A stretch of 64,000 nucleotides of DNA from Pseudomonas alkylphenolica. GTDB lineage: Bacteria > Pseudomonadota > Gammaproteobacteria > Pseudomonadales > Pseudomonadaceae. The stretch covers positions 5,655,501 to 5,719,500 of the forward strand of contig NZ_CP009048.1 in NCBI RefSeq assembly GCF_000746525.1. The letters run 5' to 3'. The notes under the pieces are model-generated. The model was not told the origin of the DNA. It did not search any database and worked only from the letters and a program-made list of their open reading frames with translations. Both the position numbers and the translations under genes were made by a program. This document shows, piece after piece, positions 8,431 through 17,056 of this stretch (position 1 is its first letter; every line of letters begins with the position of its first letter).

Positions 8431-9408
8431 TTAGTAGCAATGTCCCCCGGGCTGCGCCCCTGCTTGTTGCAAGCGTTTTACGCTGTCCACGTACTCCACA
8501 ACCCCTTTTTGTCGCGCCAGCTCATAGCAGGCCAGCGCACGAGACAGGTCGATGGCGCCGCCCAAACGGCCACTCTCCCAATCAGACGCCAAGGTTGTCA
8601 GCGACTCCCAGTTGCCCATGTCGATCGACTTGATCAGCCATGAACGGGCACGTTCAGGGTCCATGCACGGGCCATCGTAGCTCTGGTCAGTACCTGAGCA
8701 ATAAAACCCGTACAAGGCAGCCGCACCCGCAGGCAAGCTCTGCGCAGCGGCGAGGAACAGCTTCTCGGTCACCGCGGCGCTCAAAGCAGGCGCCATTCCG
8801 GAATAACCCAGGCTCGCAGCGGCCAGGCTGGCGTCCGGGTTGCCCGAAGCCGCAGCGCACAGCAGAAACTGCATGCCTACGTCGAAAAACTCTGCAGTAG
8901 CTGGATACTTCTCCACCCCGCCCAGGGCCAGGAAGATGTTGGCTTTGCGGTAGCAGACTTCTTCGGCCGGGTTCATCTTTGGCAGCCCTGTCAGCAGCAG
9001 GCGTGACTCATCCACCGACCAGTCATCGACGGAGACCAACGCCCAGCACGCCTTGCGTTCGAACTGATAGCCCCTGAGCCGATCGAGACCGCCGCGTTTG
9101 TCCAGCACCCGAACATGGCCATCAGTCAAGTGCTGCACCTCCAGGCCCTTGAGACCCGCCGTCAAGGGTGCGATCAATGGCAATGCAAGCTGCGCGCCCT
9201 GCATCGCCCGGACCAATGGATAGACGTTATCCTGCAGCCCCTGTAACTGGCTGTAGAGGACTCGTCCGCTGCCGGCTTGGCGTTGCACCTGAGGATCGTT
9301 GGCAAACTCGTGCAGGAAGCTGTCGAACTCAGCCACGCATGAAGTCTCGGCCATGGCTGGAGGGACCAGCACGCTCAATAGCAGCAGACACAATAAAACC
9401 CTGATCAC
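8431..9408 (-). CDS. Exported Sel1-repeat-like protein
   Basis: 325 residues with a clear signal peptide (MIRVLLCLLLLSVLVPPAMA). The C-terminal half contains degenerate Sel1/TPR-like alpha-helical pairs (for example DPERARSWLIKSIDMGNWES and LSRALACYELARQKG). Several cysteines (including 23, C-terminal GHCY) suggest disulfides in the periplasm. The start is GTG and overlaps the preceding stop as GTGA, so it is translationally coupled. Third gene of a three-gene operon; function unknown. Confidence 0.78.
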   Translation of the reverse strand: MIRVLLCLLLLSVLVPPAMAETSCVAEFDSFLHEFANDPQVQRQAGSGRVLYSQLQGLQDNVYPLVRAMQGAQLALPLIAPLTAGLKGLEVQHLTDGHVRVLDKRGGLDRLRGYQFERKACWALVSVDDWSVDESRLLLTGLPKMNPAEEVCYRKANIFLALGGVEKYPATAEFFDVGMQFLLCAAASGNPDASLAAASLGYSGMAPALSAAVTEKLFLAAAQSLPAGAAALYGFYCSGTDQSYDGPCMDPERARSWLIKSIDMGNWESLTTLASDWESGRLGGAIDLSRALACYELARQKGVVEYVDSVKRLQQAGAQPGGHCY

Positions 9409-10292
9409 GATTGTGGCTCCTGGCTGCGCGACCGTGCCCGCTCCGGGATGATCCCCGGCTTACCGGCGCTGTTCATGGCCTGGACATAGCTGCGGTAGTA
9501 CTCGGCAGCCTGTTTGCGCTTGTACAACGCCCAGAGGCTGTCGGCGATGTTGAGCTTGAGTACGACCCGCTGCGGCACGACCCCTTCGACTTTGGCAAAC
9601 AGCTCATAGGCCGCGCTGTGCCACTCGCCCTGCTGCAGGGCGTAACCGAGGTCGTTGTACAGTGCCGCGGTCTGCGCGCTCAGCGGCTCCTCTCGCAGCA
9701 GCCGTGGCAGCTCGATATCGAGGTAGGTATACACCGCATCGCGGTCCTCGATTGCAAGCCGAGCAAGGACGATTTCCCGCGCCAGTTTCAACGAATCCCG
9801 CCCATGCCCTCGCACCTGCTCCAGCAACTTCTGCCTGGCCAGCGACTGCGTGTGGTACCAGTGATGCTGGCTCCAGTTTTCCGTCATGCTCCCTTCGTAA
9901 CCGGACAACGCCAGCGAGGCGCGGGCGTCACGGAGCAGTGCGCCGTTGTCCCAGAAGTACACGCCGGCCTGAAATACCAGGCCGTTGAGCGCGTAGTACT
10001 CAAAGCCCGGATGAGCGACCACCGCCGCGCATTGCACCACGAGGTAATCCTTGTCGCCGCGCACCGTGAAGACGTCACGCACCTGCACCTGGCCCTGCTC
10101 GGGCTGGCAGACATCGGCCAGCGACTGAGACTGCCCATCGCCTCCCGTCAGCTGCGCCTGCCAACGATTGTCCTGCAGCGTCAACTGCACTTGCGAGGCG
10201 CCACTAAAGTCCGGCGTCAACGTGAAGGTGCGAGTGTCGGCCAAGGCCTGCGCAACACCCAGGCCACAGATCACTGCCAGCAGGCGCCTCAT
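9405..10292 (-). CDS. Exported TPR-like hypothetical protein
   Basis: 295 residues. Signal peptide about 1-18 (MRRLLAVICGLGVAQALA), a beta-rich N-terminal domain (about 20-140, two cysteines at PEQ/VVQC), and a helical C-terminal part resembling tetratricopeptide repeats (AALYNDLGYALQQGEWHSAA, SLWALYKRKQAAEYYRSY). The start overlaps the upstream membrane-protein stop by ATGA, and its own stop overlaps the next start. Middle gene of the operon. I do not recognise the family. Confidence 0.78.
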   Translation of the reverse strand: MRRLLAVICGLGVAQALADTRTFTLTPDFSGASQVQLTLQDNRWQAQLTGGDGQSQSLADVCQPEQGQVQVRDVFTVRGDKDYLVVQCAAVVAHPGFEYYALNGLVFQAGVYFWDNGALLRDARASLALSGYEGSMTENWSQHHWYHTQSLARQKLLEQVRGHGRDSLKLAREIVLARLAIEDRDAVYTYLDIELPRLLREEPLSAQTAALYNDLGYALQQGEWHSAAYELFAKVEGVVPQRVVLKLNIADSLWALYKRKQAAEYYRSYVQAMNSAGKPGIIPERARSRSQEPQS

Positions 10293-10681
10293 GCATGCAC
10301 CTGCGAGCTGGCGGCCGGCTTCAAGCGACGCCCCATCCCGTCACTCAAAAGCACCGCCAGCAGTGTCAGGCCAGCATTGAGGCTGCTATAGAACAGGGCG
10401 CGTACCGGGTGCTCCGGCAACAGCCAATAGAGGATGAGCAAGGCTTGCACCAGGGTCAGCAGCAAACGAACCCTGAGGCGCAGGAACAACGCAATCGGCA
10501 CGCTGAATATCATCAGCAGGTACCAGGCCCCCCAGGCAACCATGCCGGCTGCCACGCCCCGGGCAGTGAAGCCACCGAACTGCTGTTTGTAGTAGCTCAC
10601 GGCGTAATCGTTGAGCAGCACGAAGAGCACGCAGGCCAATGCATGCAAGGCGAAATTGAGCAGAAGACGGCGCCGGATCAT
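10289..10681 (-). CDS. Small four-helix membrane protein
   Basis: 130 residues from the ATG at 10681. Four predicted membrane helices: LLLNFALHALACVLFVLL, AWGAWYLLMIFSVPIALFL, LLTLVQALLILYWLLP and YSSLNAGLTLLAVLLS. The extra 31 residues available upstream are charged and unlike a membrane N-terminus, so the start at 10681 is preferred. First gene of the operon whose other two products are exported, which suggests an envelope-located assembly. Family not recognised. Confidence 0.72.
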   Translation of the reverse strand: MIRRRLLLNFALHALACVLFVLLNDYAVSYYKQQFGGFTARGVAAGMVAWGAWYLLMIFSVPIALFLRLRVRLLLTLVQALLILYWLLPEHPVRALFYSSLNAGLTLLAVLLSDGMGRRLKPAASSQVHA

Positions 10682-10822
10682 GCGGCACCTGAATCGCGAG
10701 CGACCGCCACGGCGGTCAATGACATACCTTTGCAGTGCATCCTGCGCCCCTCCCTGGACGTGTCCCGCTGCCATCGCGGCAGGGGCGCCGTATGCTAGTC
10801 ACAAGCTCCGGGCGGGGCAATA

Positions 10823-10854
10823 AAAAACGGGCACCGTGTCGGGTGCCCGTTTTT
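10823..10854 (-). terminator. Intrinsic terminator of the HU gene
   Basis: AAAAACGGGCACC and GGTGCCCGTTTTT form a strong stem with a short loop and a T run on either strand. It lies 25 bases after the HU stop codon on the minus strand and separates HU from the three-gene operon. Confidence 0.9.
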
Positions 10855-10879
10855 CAACGCAATCAATCTGTGCGAGGCA

Positions 10880-11155
10880 TCACGGATTGACGCTGTCCTT
10901 CAGGGATTTACCTGGTTTGAAGGCAACCGTGTTGCTGGCTTTGATTTTGACTGGCTCACCGGTTTGCGGGTTCTTGCCAGTGCGAGCGCCACGATGACGC
11001 TGCAGGAATGTACCGAATCCGACCAGCGTCACGCTGTCCTTGCGGTGCAGGGCGCCAGTGATTTCTTCGAGCACGGCGTTGAGCACGCGATTGGCTTGCT
11101 CTTTGGTGAGGTCGGCCTTTTCAGCAATAGCTGCGGCGAGTTCTGGTTTGCGCAT
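10880..11155 (-). CDS. hup: HU-family histone-like DNA-binding protein
   Basis: 91 residues, typical for HU. It begins MRKPELAAAIAEKADLTKEQ and contains the DNA-binding arm around residues 53-75 with the flanking VGFGTF and NPQTGEPVKI motifs. HU bends DNA and compacts the nucleoid, and assists initiation at oriC. Pseudomonas has several HU paralogues; this copy sits next to the rubredoxin genes, and I do not assign the paralogue letter. The start is after AGAGG; longer upstream frames are not conserved-looking. Confidence 0.95.
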   Translation of the reverse strand: MRKPELAAAIAEKADLTKEQANRVLNAVLEEITGALHRKDSVTLVGFGTFLQRHRGARTGKNPQTGEPVKIKASNTVAFKPGKSLKDSVNP

Positions 11156-11342
11156 AGTGAAGCCTCTTAGACGGTTTTTTGTTGTTATGCCGTGCTGCTC
11201 TTCAAGAACAGCGCCCAAGGCACCGCAGGCTCTAAACTGCGGCAGACGGGAGTGAGGATGGCATGCTGTCAGGGGCCGCGCCAGTCTCTGGACGGCCATT
11301 GTTGCGGCAATAACAGGGGAAATCCGACAGAACGCCCGCTAT

Positions 11343-12491
11343 TTACGCCATGAGCGCCGGAAGCTGCCGATTTAGAGCCAGTTTCTCCATCACTGCCGAG
11401 CCCGTCAGGGCGTAGCCCAACAGGTTGCCATCGACGTCATGACAGAGCACCTTGAGGTCAAGGCCCTGACCTTCGACCTGCCATGTACCTTCGCGGCCAT
11501 GAGGTGGCGGCGAGACCACCAGCGGACAAGCCGGTGTCTTCACCGTAACCGGCATAGGGCCGTAGGCAACTGCTGTCGGGTTGCCAGCCAGGGTTTGTGC
11601 CAGCGCGCGCGCGCAGCTCATCAACGGCATGACATAGAGCAGGTTGAGGCCATCGACTTCGGCGCAATCACCCAAAGCGTAGATATTGGCATGCGAAGTA
11701 CGCAGGTGCCGGTCGACCACCACACCACGGTTAACCTGCAAGCCGGCCGCAGAAGCCAGGTCGATGCGTGGACGCAGGCCAACCGCCGAAACCACCAGGT
11801 CACACGCGATCACCGTACCGTCCGAGAGGTGCGCCTCCAGCCCTTCGGCAACCCGTTGCAGACGCGTCAGCACCGGCCCGAGATGAAAGCGCACGCCAAG
11901 CGCCTCCAGGCCAGTCTGCACGGCAGCGGCAGCCGCCGGGTGCAGCAAGGTCGGCATGACCTGCTCGCACGGCGCCACCAGCTCGACCTGGAAACCGCCC
12001 AGGCTCATGTCGTTGGCGAATTCACAGCCGATCAGGCCGGCCCCGAGGATCAACACCCGCTGCTTGCCCGCCGCCGCCGCACGGAAGCGGGCGTAATCCT
12101 CCAGATCGTTGATCGGGAAGATCGCCTCACCGGCATCGCCTTCGACCGGCACCTGCACGGTTTGCGCGCCCCAGGCCAGGATCAGGTCGCGGTAGGCCAC
12201 CTGCTCTTCGCCGATCCACAGGCGCTTATGGCCCGGATCGATGCCGCTGATGCGGGTATGGGTACGCACTTCGGCCTTGAGCTGCTCAGCCATGGCCCCC
12301 GGCTCGGCCATGCTCAGGCCGTCGGCATCCTTGTGCTTGGCAAAGCCGGTGGACAACATTGGCTTGGAATAGGAACGGCCGTCGTCGGCGGTAATCAACA
12401 GCAACGGCGTCTCGCCGTCGAGCTTGCGAAATTCGCGGGCCAGGTTGTAACCCGCCAAGCCAGTACCCACAATTACCACCGGTGCCGTCAT
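11343..12491 (-). CDS. rubB: Rubredoxin-NAD+ reductase
   Basis: 382 residues. FAD/NAD(P)-dependent oxidoreductase with the N-terminal FAD-binding GTGLAG motif (residues 8-13), a second dinucleotide fold around [13 protein letters not shown], and an [13 protein letters not shown]-contact motif. It passes electrons from NADH to rubredoxin, which serves alkane hydroxylase or oxygen and peroxide detoxification. Rubredoxin lies immediately upstream in the same direction, 33 bases away, forming an operon. Confidence 0.95.
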   Translation of the reverse strand: MTAPVVIVGTGLAGYNLAREFRKLDGETPLLLITADDGRSYSKPMLSTGFAKHKDADGLSMAEPGAMAEQLKAEVRTHTRISGIDPGHKRLWIGEEQVAYRDLILAWGAQTVQVPVEGDAGEAIFPINDLEDYARFRAAAAGKQRVLILGAGLIGCEFANDMSLGGFQVELVAPCEQVMPTLLHPAAAAAVQTGLEALGVRFHLGPVLTRLQRVAEGLEAHLSDGTVIACDLVVSAVGLRPRIDLASAAGLQVNRGVVVDRHLRTSHANIYALGDCAEVDGLNLLYVMPLMSCARALAQTLAGNPTAVAYGPMPVTVKTPACPLVVSPPPHGREGTWQVEGQGLDLKVLCHDVDGNLLGYALTGSAVMEKLALNRQLPALMA

Positions 12492-12524
12492 GCCCTGTTT
12501 CCTTGCTTCCTGATTAAATTGTGA

Positions 12525-12692
12525 TCAGCCGATGGCGATCATTTCGAAATCCATCTTGCCCACACCGCAGTCCGGGCACAGCCAGTCTGCCGGGACATCT
12601 TCCCAACGAGTACCCGGGGCGATGCCATCATCCGGCCAACCCTCGGCCTCGTCGTAGATCAGGCCACAAACAATACACTGCCACTTTTTCAT
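12525..12692 (-). CDS. rubA: Rubredoxin
   Basis: 55 residues. The iron is held by two cysteine pairs, CIVCG near residue 6 and CPDCG near residue 39, and the protein starts [19 protein letters not shown] small Fe(Cys)4 electron carrier, reduced by the reductase encoded just downstream. Length and spacing are canonical. Only one rubredoxin is present here, where some Pseudomonas have two in tandem. Confidence 0.96.
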   Translation of the reverse strand: MKKWQCIVCGLIYDEAEGWPDDGIAPGTRWEDVPADWLCPDCGVGKMDFEMIAIG

Positions 12693-12861
12693 TACTTACT
12701 TCCTCAACAAACCCAGGCATTGGAGTGGTCGCTCTCGGGAACATTACAGTGGCGACCTTCTCAAGGAGGGGCTTTGTACTGGAGCCAGGTGCCAGCATGC
12801 AAGCCGGATCGGGCAATCATGCTAAGCTCGCGGTCTCTTTGGCCTGTTAACCCATACCATC

Positions 12862-13425
12862 GTGCCGTACGAAACATCGCAAGCGCCCGCTGCAGAATGG
12901 TTGCAGTACTCTCAGGTAGCAGACAGCGCAACGCCTGCGCTCCTTGACTGGTTGTTCGATCAAGGATCACTGACCCGTCGCCTGACTCGATTATCCGCCG
13001 ATCACTTTTCTGTTACACCCCTTTACGAGGGTTGGCAGCCCCTGCGTGATGACGAGTGCCAGGCACTGGATCTGGCGCCTGGCAGCGAAGGCTGGGTCCG
13101 CGAAGTGTACTTGCGCGGCCACGGCCAGGCCTGGGTGTTCGCCCGCAGTGTCGCCTCACGCAGTGCCCTCGAAAGTGGCGGGCTGGACATGGAAGCACTG
13201 GGCAGCCGCTCGCTGGGCGAACTGTTGTTCTGCGACCAGGCCTTTACGCGCCGCGCCATTGAGGTCTGTCATTACCCCAAGGCCTGGCTGCCGGCGATCG
13301 ACGCCAGCGACAAGCTCTGGGGGCGTCGCTCGCGCTTTGATCGGGCCACACTGAGCGTGCTGGTTGCCGAAGTCTTCCTGCCGTCGCTGTGGCAGGCCAC
13401 CGAGATTTCCGGGGAGATCCGCTGA
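12862..13425 (+). CDS. ubiC: Chorismate lyase UbiC
   Basis: 187 residues. It makes 4-hydroxybenzoate and pyruvate from chorismate, the first committed step of ubiquinone synthesis. The family pattern is seen in the central WVREVYLRG segment and the LGELLF region, with late RRSRF. The start is GTG without a strong Shine-Dalgarno, suggesting modest translation. Its stop overlaps the ubiA start (TGATG). Confidence 0.93.
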   Translation: MPYETSQAPAAEWLQYSQVADSATPALLDWLFDQGSLTRRLTRLSADHFSVTPLYEGWQPLRDDECQALDLAPGSEGWVREVYLRGHGQAWVFARSVASRSALESGGLDMEALGSRSLGELLFCDQAFTRRAIEVCHYPKAWLPAIDASDKLWGRRSRFDRATLSVLVAEVFLPSLWQATEISGEIR

Positions 13426-14312
13426 TGTACCTGCAGCTGCTCAAGTCGCTCAATCGTCTGCATCCGCGCGCCTGGGACTTCATCCAGTTGAGCCGCATGG
13501 ACCGGCCGATCGGTATCTACCTGCTGTTGTGGCCGACGCTGTCAGCGGTGTGGATCGCCGCCAAGGGTACGCCGACCTTGGCCAACGTGCTGATTTTCAC
13601 CCTCGGCGTGGTGCTGATGCGTGCGGCCGGTTGCGCCATCAACGACTTCGCCGACCGCAAGGTCGATGGCCACGTCAAACGCACCGCCGACCGCCCGTTG
13701 GCAGCCGGCCGGATCAATGCCCGCGAAGCACTGGTGCTGTTTGCCGTGCTGGTGGGCGTGAGCTTCCTGCTGGTGCTGTGCACCAATACCCAGACGGTAT
13801 GGTTATCGTTCGGCGCGGTGGCGTTGGCGGCCTGCTATCCCTTCATGAAGCGCTACACCTACTACCCGCAGGTGGTGCTTGGAGCGGCCTATTCCTGGGG
13901 CATTCCCATGGCCTTCACCGCAGCCAACGGCGAGCTGCCGGCCATCGCCTGGCTGCTGTACATCGCCAACCTGCTGTGGACGGTGGGCTATGACACCTAC
14001 TACGCCATGGTCGATCGCGACGATGATCTGAAGATCGGGGTCAAATCTACCGCGATCCTGTTCGGTGAAGCCGACCGGATGATTATCCTGACCCTGCAAG
14101 TGCTGTCGCTGGGCTGCTTGTTGATGGCCGGTAATCGCTTCGAACTGGGGGGCTGGTTCCACCTTGGGCTGATAGCCGCCCTGGCGTGCTTCGTCTGGGA
14201 ATTCTGGACCACCCGCAAGCTGGACCGCGAGTCGTGTTTCAAGGCCTTCCTGCATAACCACTGGGCCGGGTTGCTGGTATTTGTCGGGATCGTGCTGGAT
14301 TACAGCTTCTGA
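13425..14312 (+). CDS. ubiA: 4-hydroxybenzoate octaprenyltransferase UbiA
   Basis: 295 residues, an integral membrane prenyltransferase with about eight to nine helices. Both Asp-rich prenyl-diphosphate sites are present: [12 protein letters not shown] (about residue 72) and [12 protein letters not shown] (about 188-199). It attaches the polyprenyl chain to 4-hydroxybenzoate, the product of UbiC. The ATG at 13425 overlaps the ubiC stop codon, so the two are coupled; the frame is open 12 codons further upstream, inside ubiC. Confidence 0.96.
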   Translation: MYLQLLKSLNRLHPRAWDFIQLSRMDRPIGIYLLLWPTLSAVWIAAKGTPTLANVLIFTLGVVLMRAAGCAINDFADRKVDGHVKRTADRPLAAGRINAREALVLFAVLVGVSFLLVLCTNTQTVWLSFGAVALAACYPFMKRYTYYPQVVLGAAYSWGIPMAFTAANGELPAIAWLLYIANLLWTVGYDTYYAMVDRDDDLKIGVKSTAILFGEADRMIILTLQVLSLGCLLMAGNRFELGGWFHLGLIAALACFVWEFWTTRKLDRESCFKAFLHNHWAGLLVFVGIVLDYSF

Positions 14313-14316
14313 TTCG

Positions 14317-14368
14317 TCGCGGGGCAAGCCCGCTCCCACAGAGCAGTGGGAGCGGGCTTGCCCCGCGA
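14317..14368. repeat. REP inverted pair, GGGGCAAGCCC family
   Basis: TCGCGGGGCAAGCCCGCTCC and its reverse complement face each other with a 6-base gap. It lies between ubiA and the convergent COG4315 gene. Each unit is itself a small hairpin (GCGGGGCAAGCCCGC). Confidence 0.92.
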
Positions 14369-14379
14369 TTACGGCACGA

Positions 14380-14751
14380 CTACTTGATCACATGCCAGAC
14401 ATCCTTCATGCCGTCACCGGTCATGTCACCGGCTTTCTTGTCCTTGATGAAGGTGTACACCGGCTTGCCTTTGTAGGCCCATTGCATCGAGCCATCGTCA
14501 CGCTTGATCTGTGTCCAGCCCTCCTCGGCCATGTCGCCGTCTTTGACCATCAGCGGCGGCCAGTTCTTGGCACACTCATCGTTGCACATGGACTTGCCGC
14601 CCGAATCCTTGTCAAAGGTGTAGAGCGTCATGCCAGCATGGTCGACCATCACACCGTCTTTCATCATGGCATGATGCGCCGACGCCATTCCTGGCAACGC
14701 CAGTGCCACCGCAGTGAAAAGCGCCATCCAGTTCAGCGTATGTCGTGTCAT
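14380..14751 (-). CDS. Exported COG4315-type secreted repeat protein
   Basis: 123 residues with a signal peptide ending GMASA (about residue 25). Two copies of the lipoprotein-type repeat YTFDKD / YTFIKDKKAG (consensus Yx[FWY]xxD), followed by WPP-type segments and two cysteines (CNDECAKNW). The family is widespread and of unknown function, periplasmic or envelope-associated. The ATG at 14751 gives a clean signal peptide. It is divergent from phoB and shares that intergenic region. Confidence 0.85.
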   Translation of the reverse strand: MTRHTLNWMALFTAVALALPGMASAHHAMMKDGVMVDHAGMTLYTFDKDSGGKSMCNDECAKNWPPLMVKDGDMAEEGWTQIKRDDGSMQWAYKGKPVYTFIKDKKAGDMTGDGMKDVWHVIK

Positions 14752-14826
14752 TGGATCCACCGTGTTTCTCGGGAGAGGGAATTTAAGCCTAGCCCAGTAA
14801 CCGAATGTTGCTGAAACGCCCACGAC

Positions 14827-14844
14827 TTGTCACACGACTGCAAT
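14827..14844 (+). promoter_or_regulatory. Pho box of the phoBR promoter
   Basis: Two PhoB half-sites, TTGTCAC (14827-14833) and CTGCAAT (14838-14844), are 11 bases apart. Exactly 10 bases after the second comes TCTAAT (14855-14860), a -10 hexamer at the spacing PhoB-activated promoters use. No -35 box is needed. This predicts autoregulation of phoB-phoR. Confidence 0.6.
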
Positions 14845-14896
14845 AATTCCGTTATCTAATGCGGGCCAAGACACCTGAACGGGAAGAGGTTTGAAC

Positions 14897-15586
14897 ATGG
14901 TTGGCAGAAACATTCTGATCGTTGACGACGAAGCGCCAATCCGCGAGATGATCGCCGTTGCATTGGAAATGGCCGGCTATGACTGCCTGGAAGCAGAAAA
15001 CTCGCAGCAGGCCCACGCCATGATCGTCGACCGCAAGCCGGACCTGATCCTGCTCGACTGGATGCTCCCGGGCACTTCGGGTATCGAACTGGCCCGACGC
15101 CTGAAGCGCGACGAGCTGACCGGCGATATCCCGATCATCATGCTGACCGCCAAAGGTGAGGAAGACAACAAGATCCAGGGTCTTGAAGTCGGTGCCGACG
15201 ACTACATCACCAAACCCTTCTCGCCCCGCGAGCTGGTCGCCCGGCTCAAGGCCGTGCTGCGCCGCGCCGGCCCAAGCGATGGCGAAGCGCCCATAGAAGT
15301 CGGTGGGCTGCTGCTCGATCCGATCAGCCACCGTGTGACCATTGATGGCAAGCCAGCCGAAATGGGCCCGACCGAATACCGCCTGCTGCAGTTCTTCATG
15401 ACCCACCAGGAGCGCGCCTACACCCGCGGCCAACTGCTCGATCAGGTCTGGGGCGGCAACGTCTATGTTGAAGAACGCACCGTCGACGTGCACATCCGCC
15501 GCCTGCGCAAGGCGCTGGGTGATGCCTACGAGAATCTGGTACAAACCGTACGCGGTACCGGTTATCGCTTCTCCACCAAGAGCTGA
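14897..15586 (+). CDS. phoB: Phosphate-regulon response regulator PhoB
   Basis: 229 residues, identical in length to E. coli PhoB. Receiver domain (about 1-120) with acidic pocket D10-D11 and phospho-acceptor D54 ([10 protein letters not shown]), conserved TKPF lysine, then an OmpR-type winged helix (about 130-229). It activates phosphate-starvation genes by binding Pho boxes, several of which are visible here. The ATG at 14897 follows AGAGG; a TTG two codons upstream is less likely. Confidence 0.97.
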   Translation: MVGRNILIVDDEAPIREMIAVALEMAGYDCLEAENSQQAHAMIVDRKPDLILLDWMLPGTSGIELARRLKRDELTGDIPIIMLTAKGEEDNKIQGLEVGADDYITKPFSPRELVARLKAVLRRAGPSDGEAPIEVGGLLLDPISHRVTIDGKPAEMGPTEYRLLQFFMTHQERAYTRGQLLDQVWGGNVYVEERTVDVHIRRLRKALGDAYENLVQTVRGTGYRFSTKS

Positions 15587-15630
15587 ACCGCTATATCAGG
15601 CCCAAGGTATTGGAAAGGACGCGTCGTTAA

Positions 15631-16941
15631 TTGAACCAGAACTGGCATGGCACCCTGATTCGCCACATGCTGCTATTGATCAGCGCCTGCCTGCTGGTCG
15701 GCCTGATCAGCGGCTATTACGGCTGGAGCCTGGCCCTGGGCCTGGCGCTCTACCTGGGCTGGACCCTCAAGCAATTGCTGCGCCTGCATGAGTGGTTGCG
15801 CCTGCACAAACCCGACGAAGCACCGCCTGATGGCTATGGCCTGTGGGGCGAGGTGTTCGACAGCATCTATCACCTGCAACGCCGCGACCAGCGCGTGCGT
15901 GGCCGTCTGCAGGCGGTGATCGACCGCGTGCAGGAGTCCACCGCCGCGCTCAAGGACGCGGTGATCATGCTCGACAGCGACGGCAACCTGGAGTGGTGGA
16001 ACCGCGCCGCCGAAACCCTGCTGGGCCTGAAAACCCCACAGGACAGCGGCCAACCAGTCACCAATCTGGTGCGCCACCCGCGCTTCAAGGAGTACTTCGA
16101 ACAGGAGAACTACCTCGAACCGCTGGAGATCCCTTCGCCGATCAACGACCGCCTGCGCGTACAGCTGCATATCACCCGCTATGGCAACAACGAGCACCTG
16201 ATGCTGGTACGCGACGTCACCCGTATCCACCAGCTCGAACAGATGCGCAAGGATTTCGTTGCCAACGTCTCGCATGAACTGCGCACGCCGCTGACGGTGA
16301 TCGCCGGCTACCTGGAAACCCTGCTCGACAACGTCGAGGACGTGAATCCGCGCTGGGTCCGCGCCCTGCAGCAAATGCAGCAACAAGGCGGGCGCATGCA
16401 GACCCTGCTCAATGACCTGCTGTTGCTGGCCAAGCTGGAAGCCACCGATTACCCCTCGGACAACCAGCCGGTGGCGGTTGAAGCCTTGCTGCAATCGATC
16501 AAGGGCGATGCCCAGGCGCTGTCAGGCCAGCGTAACCAGCGCATCAGCCTGGAAACCACACCCGGTATTTTCCTCAAGGGCAGTGAGGCCGAGCTGCGCA
16601 GCGCGTTCTCCAATCTGATTTTCAACGCGGTCAAATACACCCAGGACGAAGGACAGATCCGCATTCGCTGGTGGGCCGACGAACAGGGCGCGCACCTCAG
16701 CGTTCAGGACTCGGGTATCGGCATTGACGCCAAACACCTGCCACGCCTGACCGAGCGTTTCTACCGGGTCGACTCCAGCCGCGCCTCCAATACCGGCGGC
16801 ACCGGCCTTGGCCTGGCAATCGTCAAGCACGTACTGTTGCGTCATCGCGCACGCCTGGAAATCAGCAGCGTACCCGGCCACGGCAGCACCTTTACCTGCC
16901 ATTTCGCTCCCGTGCAGATTGCCCAGCGCCAGGCCTCCTGA
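15631..16941 (+). CDS. phoR: Phosphate-regulon sensor kinase PhoR
   Basis: 436 residues from a TTG start, the most upstream reasonable start. Two short N-terminal membrane helices (about 11-45), a linker, a PAS domain (about 95-190), the dimerisation domain with phospho-acceptor H215 in FVANVSHELRTPL, and an HATPase domain with N, D-x-G (DSGIG) and GTGLGLAIV boxes. It has no real periplasmic sensor loop; in the known system it is controlled through PhoU and the Pst transporter. It lies 44 bases after phoB. Confidence 0.95.
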   Translation: MNQNWHGTLIRHMLLLISACLLVGLISGYYGWSLALGLALYLGWTLKQLLRLHEWLRLHKPDEAPPDGYGLWGEVFDSIYHLQRRDQRVRGRLQAVIDRVQESTAALKDAVIMLDSDGNLEWWNRAAETLLGLKTPQDSGQPVTNLVRHPRFKEYFEQENYLEPLEIPSPINDRLRVQLHITRYGNNEHLMLVRDVTRIHQLEQMRKDFVANVSHELRTPLTVIAGYLETLLDNVEDVNPRWVRALQQMQQQGGRMQTLLNDLLLLAKLEATDYPSDNQPVAVEALLQSIKGDAQALSGQRNQRISLETTPGIFLKGSEAELRSAFSNLIFNAVKYTQDEGQIRIRWWADEQGAHLSVQDSGIGIDAKHLPRLTERFYRVDSSRASNTGGTGLGLAIVKHVLLRHRARLEISSVPGHGSTFTCHFAPVQIAQRQAS

Positions 16942-16990
16942 GGGCCTTCCCCTAGGCAACCGCGCCCTCACCCGCTACATTGGCGGACTT

Positions 16991-17019
16991 GTGCCAGCGA
17001 ATGCTGGCACGGCATTTCT
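16991..17019 (+). terminator. Probable phoR terminator
   Basis: GTGCCAGC-GAAT-GCTGGCAC is a perfect 8-bp stem with a stable tetraloop. A pyrimidine-rich, T-rich run follows after a few bases rather than directly, so termination may be incomplete. It lies 50 bases after phoR and 38 before the next gene. Confidence 0.55.
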
Positions 17020-17056
17020 TTCTTTTTTCAGATGACGGACCCCGTAAAACCCCATC

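Noticed and set aside
14317..14368. CRISPR or short tandem repeat arrays
   Set aside because: The GGGGCAAGCCC elements occur as scattered inverted pairs, not as regularly spaced direct repeats with spacers.
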